Below, one piece after another: positions 1 to 5,208 of a stretch of 11,937 bases of DNA (within the stretch, counting starts at the first letter, position 1; each line of letters begins with the position of its first letter). The DNA is taken from assembly GCA_017881545.1 (NCBI GenBank), contig JADGQU010000040.1, positions 1 through 11,937 of the forward strand. Reading direction: 5' to 3'. Made by a program: the position numbers and the translations under genes. Below the pieces are notes generated by a model. It had not been told where the DNA came from. It searched no databases and saw nothing but the letters and a program-made list of their open reading frames with translations. The stretch comes from Gemmatimonadaceae bacterium (GTDB lineage Bacteria > Gemmatimonadota > Gemmatimonadetes > Gemmatimonadales > Gemmatimonadaceae).

Positions 1-506
1 TTGGTCAACGGATCGATGATTTTTAGCTGCTCGATGACGGAGCCAGGCCAGCCATGCGTTACGATCATCGGCAGCGCGTTCTTTTCCTTCGATTTGACGT
101 GGATGAAGTGAATGTCCAGTCCATCGATGTTGGTGATGAAGTTCGGAAACGAGTTCAGCCTGGCTTCGACTTTCCGCCAGTCGTAATTATCCGCCCAATA
201 GCTCGCGAGCGCTTGCATCGTCGCCAGCTGCACACCCTGCGTATCGTCAGCGACGGTCTCCCTCTCAGGCCATTTTGTCGCTTTGATGCGTCGGCGCAAA
301 TCGGTGAGTTGCTCCTCCGGAAAACTCACGTGGAATGGACGAATCTCGGGAGCACTGCCGATCTGTCGTGCAACATCAGTCGGAGTTTCAGTCATTCCTC
401 CAGTCATAGCTTCCAACCTCCTGGGAAAAATGAGAAGACCCAGCTGGCCCGCGGCAATGCTTGCGGCGGCAGCACCAAGAAAGCGACGGCGATCGAGATA
501 GGGCAT
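1..506 (-). CDS. Tat-exported epoxide hydrolase, N-terminal part (C-terminus beyond left edge)
   Basis: The 168 visible residues match the N-terminal domain of the microsomal-type epoxide hydrolase family (EHN followed by an alpha/beta hydrolase fold). Enzymes of this family open epoxides to vicinal diols. Family landmarks are present: an LTDLRRRI stretch near residue 68, a KWPERETV segment near 78, YDWRKVEARLN near 108, and the oxyanion-hole motif HGWPGS at 151-156. The nucleophile Asp and the His of the triad would lie beyond the left edge. The ATG at 506 is preceded by GGAG with 8-nt spacing (515-518). The first residues contain RRRFLG and then an Ala-rich hydrophobic stretch, a twin-arginine signal, so the enzyme is probably folded in the cytoplasm and moved to the periplasm. 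It is separated by about 195 bp from the next gene upstream and seems to have its own promoter. Confidence in family is high; the substrate is unknown. Confidence 0.9.
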   Translation of the reverse strand, partial: MPYLDRRRFLGAAAASIAAGQLGLLIFPRRLEAMTGGMTETPTDVARQIGSAPEIRPFHVSFPEEQLTDLRRRIKATKWPERETVADDTQGVQLATMQALASYWADNYDWRKVEARLNSFPNFITNIDGLDIHFIHVKSKEKNALPMIVTHGWPGSVIEQLKIIDPLT

Positions 507-609
507 TCGGTCATCTCCATGCGCAGTTTGCGTTTCAATTACGAATACGCGGTCTAAGGCCTTCGCATGCGATTCGAGCCGGAGCGATGTGACGTCCGGA
601 TTTCTACTG

Positions 610-637
610 AGTAATGCGTGCCTACAACGTCCGTCAA
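610..637 (-). promoter_or_regulatory. candidate sigma70-type promoter for the epoxide hydrolase gene
   Basis: On the minus strand TTGACG (632-637) is followed after 16 bases by ATTACT (610-615). This would start transcription roughly 95-100 nt before the ATG at 506. The -35 box is close to consensus and the -10 is moderate. The rest of the 195-bp gap 507-701 holds no open frame that looks coding. Called by eye only. Confidence 0.35.
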
Positions 638-701
638 GTACAAAGCGGATGTTTACGAACGAAGCGTCTGTAACAATTCTGTTGCATAGGCTTCCATTTG
701 C

Positions 702-924
702 TTAGCGCATTTGATGGGGAGTGCCAGCGAGACTCAAATCAGGAGTCGCTTCAGTCACCTGAGGAAAAGCCTTGAGTTTTGCGATGGCTGAGTGGAGCGG
801 CGCAGTCGTTCCATCCTGTTTGATGCGTACGTAGTACACCGGCATTCACATTGGCGCGAGGCAGAGTGCAGGCGGTCGCAACCACCAGCGTTGTGACGAT
901 AAAGCCAATTGCTGAGTTGTTCAT
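702..924 (-). pseudogene. small exported protein, reading frame broken by an apparent +1 frameshift
   Basis: From an ATG at 924, one frame reads a convincing signal peptide: MNNSA, then a hydrophobic core IGFIVTTLVVATA, then a cleavage-like ANVNA. It continues in that frame only as unlikely-looking sequence to a stop at 751-753. The neighbouring frame is open from about 845 to a TAA at 702-704 and reads PVYYVRIKQDGTTAPLHSAI and then LKAFPQVTEATPDLSL, which looks like a genuine short alpha/beta protein. Joining the two requires skipping one base around 840-846, giving a product of about 73 residues. The second frame has a TGA just upstream of its only ATG (843-845) and no ribosome binding site there, so it is unlikely to be a separate gene. 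The start lies 5 bp after the stop of the transporter gene, suggesting translational coupling. Family not recognised; the mature part loosely resembles small I9-inhibitor-like folds, which I do not claim. Confidence 0.55.
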
Positions 925-929
925 TCAGA

Positions 930-1856
930 TCATCCGCTATGGGCTGTTGCGGTACTCCGCGCGGTCGTGATCAATGCAACCGCGCAGATCACGATCGCGG
1001 CCGCAATACCAGTCCGAACCGACAACGTCTCGCCCGCAATCGCCCAGCCGAGCAACACAGCCACGATCGGATTGACGTACGCATACGTTCCGAGCCTTGC
1101 CGGAGACACTTTGTCGAGCAGCCAGATGTACGACGTGAATCCGATGAGAGATCCGAAAGTGATGAGATAAATCAGGCCGACGGCGGACGCATTCGAGATG
1201 CGATGAATGTGGAATTGAGAGAGCTCGCCCGTGACCGCCCCAACGATCAGCAGCAGCACGCCGCCGCCTAGCATCTCCATGCCCGTGGTGAGCAGTCCGG
1301 ACTCAGGCAACTCAGCGTCACGCGACCAGAAGGAGCCGATCGCCCAGGACAGGGAGCCGAGAATCAGCACCAGTGCGCCAAGCGGACTTACGACGCCGTG
1401 ACCGCCGACTTCCGCCGGCCCCACGAGCACGATGATTCCAATGAAGCCGAGAATCAATCCACCCAGGACGGCGCTACTCGGGCGCCGGCGCGCCGGCCTC
1501 ACCCACTCGATGATGACGAGCCAGAAGGGAAGAATCGACACGAGCAGGGCGGTGAGGCCCGACGGAACGAACTGCTCCGCCCACACGACCGCTCCATTCC
1601 CTCCCAGCAGCAGGAAGGCGCCCGCGATGATCGCGTTGCGCCAGTGGAGACGCGTCGGCCTCGACGCTCCGCGGGATCGCGCCCACGCGTACAGCATCGC
1701 GCCGGAGATCAGGAAACGAATTCCGCCCATGAGGAACGGTGGAATTGTCTCGACAGCGTATCTGATCGCGAGGTAAGTCGATCCCCAGACCAGATAGATC
1801 GAAGCAAACGCAGCGAGTATCTGCGCACGCGAAGCGTGCTTGCGTCCGTCGTTCAA
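930..1856 (-). CDS. EamA/DMT-family inner-membrane exporter, YedA-like
   Basis: This 308-residue protein has about ten hydrophobic segments arranged as two EamA repeats (roughly residues 14-145 and 158-295), the normal length and layout of drug/metabolite transporters. The first helix carries YLVWGSTYLAIRYAVETIPP, which is very like the start of E. coli YedA, and GGIRFL follows in helix 2. These proteins export small metabolites or drugs across the inner membrane; the substrate cannot be told from sequence. The predicted start is a TTG (1854-1856) with no obvious Shine-Dalgarno. No ATG or GTG lies close upstream in frame, and the first helix begins only about 12 residues in, so the true start should be near here. 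It lies 66 bp downstream of arfB and 5 bp upstream of the small broken gene, probably in the same transcript. Confidence 0.85.
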   Translation of the reverse strand: MNDGRKHASRAQILAAFASIYLVWGSTYLAIRYAVETIPPFLMGGIRFLISGAMLYAWARSRGASRPTRLHWRNAIIAGAFLLLGGNGAVVWAEQFVPSGLTALLVSILPFWLVIIEWVRPARRRPSSAVLGGLILGFIGIIVLVGPAEVGGHGVVSPLGALVLILGSLSWAIGSFWSRDAELPESGLLTTGMEMLGGGVLLLIVGAVTGELSQFHIHRISNASAVGLIYLITFGSLIGFTSYIWLLDKVSPARLGTYAYVNPIVAVLLGWAIAGETLSVRTGIAAAIVICAVALITTARSTATAHSG

Positions 1857-1922
1857 TGAAGGGAGTGGGAGGCGGGTGAGGAGATCGGCAGAAATCTACT
1901 GAGCCGCCACTGGTACCGTCGA

Positions 1923-2375
1923 TCAGTCCAACGGAGTATCCCGGCGATCGCGTTTCTTGGTAGAGTGTTTTTTCTTCGAGTCGAGCCGCGCTTCCTTTGA
2001 CGCCCTCGTTGGCTTCGTCGCCCTTCGCTTCCGGGGAACAATGAGGGCACGTCTCACGAGATCGGCGAGTCGTTCTTCCGCCAGCTCGCGATTGCGGCTC
2101 TGACTCCGCATGTCGCTCGCGACGACGCGGATGCTCCCCTCCGTCGTGAGCCGCGATGCGAGCTTCTCCCGAAGTCGCAAGCGTTGCTCATCGGTCAACG
2201 CGCGTGATCCGGAAACGTTCCAGAAGATTTCCACGCGCGACGATGTCTTGTTCACATGCTGTCCGCCCGCCCCCGATGACCTCGACACGCGCACGTCCAG
2301 CTCACTTCGCGGAATCGAGAGCGACTCGTTGACCGCGAGGAGGTTCCGGGGTGCGGTCGCCGAGGTGTCGCTCAC
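1923..2375 (-). CDS. arfB: ArfB (YaeJ) alternative ribosome-rescue peptidyl-tRNA hydrolase
   Basis: The product is 150 residues, close to the roughly 140 of E. coli ArfB. It has the class-I release-factor-like catalytic loop SSGAGGQHVNKTSSRVEI (residues 33-50, GGQ at 37-39). No codon-recognition domain is present. A strongly basic tail follows (about 114-145, rich in Lys and Arg). In ArfB that tail enters the empty mRNA channel of ribosomes stalled without a codon, and the GGQ then hydrolyses the peptidyl-tRNA. The start is a GTG (2373-2375) located 4 bp after the stop of the ABC permease, so translation is likely coupled to it. There is no strong Shine-Dalgarno. Linkage to an exporter operon is not a known functional association and may simply be transcriptional hitch-hiking. 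Confidence 0.93.
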   Translation of the reverse strand: MSDTSATAPRNLLAVNESLSIPRSELDVRVSRSSGAGGQHVNKTSSRVEIFWNVSGSRALTDEQRLRLREKLASRLTTEGSIRVVASDMRSQSRNRELAEERLADLVRRALIVPRKRRATKPTRASKEARLDSKKKHSTKKRDRRDTPLD

Positions 2376-2379
2376 GACA

Positions 2380-3549
2380 TCAACGCCAGCGGAACAACTT
2401 GAGAGCGGCGAAGAACGTGACGACTCCCCACACGACGATCACCAGCAGCTGCGGCGAGAGCGCCGCGAGCGATGCGCCCTCGAGCATGTTGGCGCGCAGT
2501 GCATCATTCACCGCCGTGAGTGGAAGCAGCTTGATGACAGGCTGAACCGTGTGCGGGAAGTTCGCGGAGGAGAAGAACACGCCCGAGAAGATCCACATCG
2601 GCAGCATGATGAAGTTCATGATCCCCGACACCGCTTCGGTCGTTTTCGCACGCGATGCCGTCAGAAGTCCCAGGCCGCCAAAAGAAATTGCCGCCAGCAG
2701 ACAGATGAGAAAGAGCGTGGCGAGCGAGCCGCGCAACGGAACTCCGAACGCCCAATGTCCGAAGCCGACGAGGGTCACGACTTCCAGAATCAGAAAAACC
2801 AGGCGCGAGCACAGGTACGACAGGAGATACTGGGCGCGCGACATTGGCGTCGCCATCAATCGTTTCAGCAGCTTCTTGCTGCGCGCTGTGACAATTGAGA
2901 ATCCCAAACCCCAGATGCTGCTCCCCATGAGATTCATGCCGAGCAGTCCGGGAATCAGGAAGTCGATGTAGCGCGAGCCGGCTTCCGTTACGTAGGTATC
3001 GGTCGCGCGAACCGCATCGACTCTGCCGGCTCCAATCTGGACAGCGCGGTCGACCATCAAGCGCGCGTTCACCGCTTCGCTTCGTCCGCGATCGTAGACG
3101 TAGCGGACGCTGTCCTTCGCCGATCCGGGCACGACGAGGAGCGCAACCTTTCCCGTGCGAAGTGCACGTGCCGCGGCACTGTCGTCGTAGGCCGTGACCA
3201 CGAGGGTGGAATCTTTGGCCAGAGATTGGATTACTGCCGCGCTGCCGGGTGAACTCGTGACGACGCCGATCAGTACTTTGTCGGGCCCGCGCTGCCTGAA
3301 TGCGATTCCCAACCCTGCCGCGAGGAGGATCGGGAAAATAAATGTCCAGAACACGGCCTCCGGCTCGCGAATGAACTCGCGGAACCGGACAAGCGTGAGC
3401 TGCACCATCGAGCTGCGCTTGAAGCGGTCACCCCTTTCGCGCCCGGTCGTTCCACCGCTCGCCCTCGGCGCGCCGGCCCGTCCACCCACGTCCGGACTCG
3501 GCCGCGGCGATTCTGATTCTTCGACTGCCAAAGGAATCGTATCACTCAT
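2380..3549 (-). CDS. ABC-2 type exporter permease
   Basis: The 389-residue protein has the ABC2_membrane_3 layout: one N-terminal membrane helix (about 66-84), a large extracytoplasmic domain (about 90-190), then five further hydrophobic segments (about 198-220, 245-268, 275-298, 308-328 and 365-384). It forms the membrane channel for the ATPase encoded just upstream. The ATG (3547-3549) lies inside the end of the ATPase gene, an 8-bp overlap typical of coupled subunits. Residues 1-47 are a disordered-looking Pro/Gly/Arg-rich extension unusual for the family. An internal ATG at residue 48 (3406-3408, MVQLTLVRF) is where family homology starts and is an alternative initiation site. The substrate is unknown; relatives export drugs, lipids or polysaccharides. 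Confidence 0.88.
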   Translation of the reverse strand: MSDTIPLAVEESESPRPSPDVGGRAGAPRASGGTTGRERGDRFKRSSMVQLTLVRFREFIREPEAVFWTFIFPILLAAGLGIAFRQRGPDKVLIGVVTSSPGSAAVIQSLAKDSTLVVTAYDDSAAARALRTGKVALLVVPGSAKDSVRYVYDRGRSEAVNARLMVDRAVQIGAGRVDAVRATDTYVTEAGSRYIDFLIPGLLGMNLMGSSIWGLGFSIVTARSKKLLKRLMATPMSRAQYLLSYLCSRLVFLILEVVTLVGFGHWAFGVPLRGSLATLFLICLLAAISFGGLGLLTASRAKTTEAVSGIMNFIMLPMWIFSGVFFSSANFPHTVQPVIKLLPLTAVNDALRANMLEGASLAALSPQLLVIVVWGVVTFFAALKLFRWR

Positions 3550-4324
3550 CGCGCAAGGTTCTCCCGGTGAGCGACACGAAGACGTCCTCGAGCGTGGCCG
3601 AGGTCTTTCTCGGCTCGGGCGGAGGAAGATGCGAGACGTCTACGGCATCGATCAGCTCTTGCGGCGTGCCCAGCGCGATCACGTGACCGTGATCCACGAT
3701 CGCCACACGGTCGCACAGCCGCTCCGCCTCCTCCATGTAGTGTGTCGTGAGAACGATCGTCCTTCCCTCCGCCTGGAACTGCGAGATCAGCTCCCACAGC
3801 TGGCGGCGCGAAACTGGATCGAGGCCGGTCGTCGGCTCGTCGAGAAAGAGAAGCTGCGGATTCCCGACCAGCGCGCAGGCGACGGCCAGGCGCTGTTTCT
3901 GCCCGCCCGATAGTCCGCCGACGCGTGAATAGCGCTTTTCGCTCAGGTCGACGTGATCGATCACCTCGCCGACATCGCGCGCATCGCGATAAAAGCTCTG
4001 GAAAAGAGTGAGCGTCTCATCCACGGTTAGCTTCTCGGACAGCTGCGTGTCCTGGAGCTGGATGCCGAGGAGCTCGCGGAGATCGCGGGCGTCCGACTCC
4101 CAGTGCCTGCCAAGCACTTCGACACTGCCCGAATCGGCCGTGAGAAGGCCCTCGCAGATCTCGATTGTGGTCGTTTTTCCGGCGCCGTTGGGGCCGAGGA
4201 GCCCGAAGCATTCGCCGGTAAGGACCTGGAGGTTCAGGCCATCGACGGCGACGACGTCGTCGTAGGCTTTCCGGAGTCCTTCAACCCGGAGGGCCGGCGC
4301 GGAATTGTCGAAAGGTGTCACCAT
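3542..4324 (-). CDS. ABC-2 type exporter ATP-binding protein (CcmA/DrrA class)
   Basis: From the ATG at 4324 the protein has 260 residues. It shows Walker A GPNGAGKT (44-51), a Gln-containing Q-loop LGIQLQDTQL (86-95), the signature LSGGQ (138-142), Walker B LLFLDEP (158-164), a D-loop GLDP and the switch His in TTH (195). This is a complete nucleotide-binding domain, which would dimerise and drive the permease encoded downstream with an 8-bp overlap. The C-terminal extension with LEDVFVSLTG (about 245-254) is the usual tail of this subfamily. A longer start at a TTG (4355-4357) would add 11 residues without homology; neither start has a clear Shine-Dalgarno, and I prefer the ATG. A perfect inverted repeat sits about 40 bp upstream, suggesting control by a dimeric repressor. 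Confidence 0.93.
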   Translation of the reverse strand: MVTPFDNSAPALRVEGLRKAYDDVVAVDGLNLQVLTGECFGLLGPNGAGKTTTIEICEGLLTADSGSVEVLGRHWESDARDLRELLGIQLQDTQLSEKLTVDETLTLFQSFYRDARDVGEVIDHVDLSEKRYSRVGGLSGGQKQRLAVACALVGNPQLLFLDEPTTGLDPVSRRQLWELISQFQAEGRTIVLTTHYMEEAERLCDRVAIVDHGHVIALGTPQELIDAVDVSHLPPPEPRKTSATLEDVFVSLTGRTLRDE

Positions 4325-4363
4325 GAGACGACCGGAAGTGTCACAAGAAGAGGGCAATCGCCG

Positions 4364-4383
4364 GTTTCAGGGATACCTGAAAC
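4364..4383. promoter_or_regulatory. perfect inverted repeat in divergent promoter region, candidate operator
   Basis: GTTTCAGG (4364-4371), four bases GATA, then CCTGAAAC (4376-4383) form a perfect 8-4-8 dyad. It lies in the non-coding gap between the exporter ATPase gene (minus) and the barrel gene (plus), about 40 bp before the ATPase ATG. It abuts a candidate -35 box on the plus strand. This geometry fits a dimeric regulator of the TetR, PadR or GntR type. No regulator gene is present in the window. It could instead be a 5'-leader hairpin of the ATPase mRNA. Confidence 0.5.
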
Positions 4384-4386
4384 TCG

Positions 4387-4416
4387 TTGTAACCTCTTAC
4401 CGTAAACTGATATAGC
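4387..4416 (+). promoter_or_regulatory. candidate promoter for the outer-membrane protein pair
   Basis: TTGTAA (4387-4392) is followed after 18 bases by TATAGC (4411-4416), giving a leader of about 55-60 nt before the ATG at 4480. The leader can form short stems (AGCGTTGG near 4414 with CTAACGCT near 4446, and GGGG...CCC near 4431-4443). The candidate operator at 4364-4383 lies 3 bp upstream of the -35. By-eye call. Confidence 0.3.
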
Positions 4417-4479
4417 GTTGGTCAAGGATCGGGGCACTGTCCCTGCTAACGCTGGTTCCAAACCCGAGGGAGAGAAACT

Positions 4480-5205
4480 ATGCAGTCCAAAGCCGTGTTG
4501 GTACTGAGCACTGCTTTCATTTTGGCATCGGCATCGATTGTCGATGCGCAGATCGTCTATGAAGCCGGTCAGATTCCCTCACGCTTTTCGTTCGGGGGGG
4601 ATTTCGCAATCTCGCAGCCGAAAGGCGAATTCGCGAACAACGTTCCGAACGGCTACGGCTTCGATTTCACTGGAATGTACCGGCTCGATCCCAAGGGCTA
4701 CGTCAACATCCGCGCGGACATCGGCGGCGTCCAATACGGTCACGAACGGCAGCGGATCGGGTTCCCCATCTCGGGCCGCCTTTCGGTGGATCTGAACACA
4801 GATAACCGCATCGGGTTCGGTGCCATCGGCGCCCAGGTGCAGGTTCCCGACGGTTGGTTCCGCCCATACGCCAACGCTGCAATAGCGACGACCTACTTCT
4901 GGACGCAGTCATCCATCTCGGGAGCTGACAATTCGGAATCGGTGCTCACTACGACCAACCAGGACGACTGGTCCCATGCCTGGATTTTTGGTGGAGGGCT
5001 GATGGTTCCGTTCGGGAAATCGCTGGGTGCGCTCAATCTCGGAGCGAGATACCACTACGGTGCGAGCGCTACGTATCTGAAGAAGGGCGACATCACCGAC
5101 AATCCCGACGGCACGATCACGCTCAACCCGCGCAACAGCAAGACCGATCTCGTCCTCTGGCAGATCGGCGTCTCCTTCGCCATCCCTCGTCCCTCGAGAC
5201 ACTAA
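4480..5205 (+). CDS. predicted small outer-membrane beta-barrel protein
   Basis: The 241-residue product starts with a Sec signal peptide (Lys at 4, hydrophobic core 5-19, cleavage probably after VDA at 21-23). The rest has alternating polar/hydrophobic strands with many Gly and aromatic residues, such as FSFGGDFAIS, YVNIRADIGG, IGFGAIGAQVQV, LNLGARYHYG and LVLWQIGVSFAIP. This is the pattern of an 8-strand OmpA/OmpX-like porin-type barrel, but no specific family is recognised. The start is well supported by AGGGAG (4467-4472) with 7-nt spacing. The stop is followed at once (one codon later, same frame) by the large Omp85-like gene, so the two are surely co-expressed. A role in outer-membrane structure or partnering with the downstream protein is inference. 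Confidence 0.75.
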   Translation: MQSKAVLVLSTAFILASASIVDAQIVYEAGQIPSRFSFGGDFAISQPKGEFANNVPNGYGFDFTGMYRLDPKGYVNIRADIGGVQYGHERQRIGFPISGRLSVDLNTDNRIGFGAIGAQVQVPDGWFRPYANAAIATTYFWTQSSISGADNSESVLTTTNQDDWSHAWIFGGGLMVPFGKSLGALNLGARYHYGASATYLKKGDITDNPDGTITLNPRNSKTDLVLWQIGVSFAIPRPSRH

Positions 5206-5208
5206 GTC

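Noticed and set aside
54..557. Plus-strand open frame of 167 codons
   Set aside because: It is antisense to the epoxide hydrolase, whose reading has clear family motifs; the plus-strand translation has no recognisable domain and no ribosome binding site.
1479..1500. GC-only palindrome in the EamA gene
   Set aside because: A 14-bp GC-only dyad over Arg/Pro codons is expected by chance in high-GC coding sequence.
2110..2898. Plus-strand open frame of 262 codons
   Set aside because: Antisense to arfB and the ABC permease; its product is extremely rich in Arg, Glu, His and Gln, as expected for a shadow frame in high-GC DNA.
3194..3913. Plus-strand open frame of 239 codons
   Set aside because: Antisense to the permease and ATPase, both confirmed by motifs; Arg-rich composition without domain signal.
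4249..4262. 14-bp palindrome CGACGACGTCGTCG in the ATPase gene
   Set aside because: It is explained by the coding of two Asp followed by two Val (GAC GAC GTC GTC) and needs no regulatory role.
4325..4357. TTG-initiated 11-residue extension of the ABC ATPase
   Set aside because: It lacks a ribosome binding site and family homology, and the ATG at 4324 gives the normal N-terminus; kept only as an alternative.
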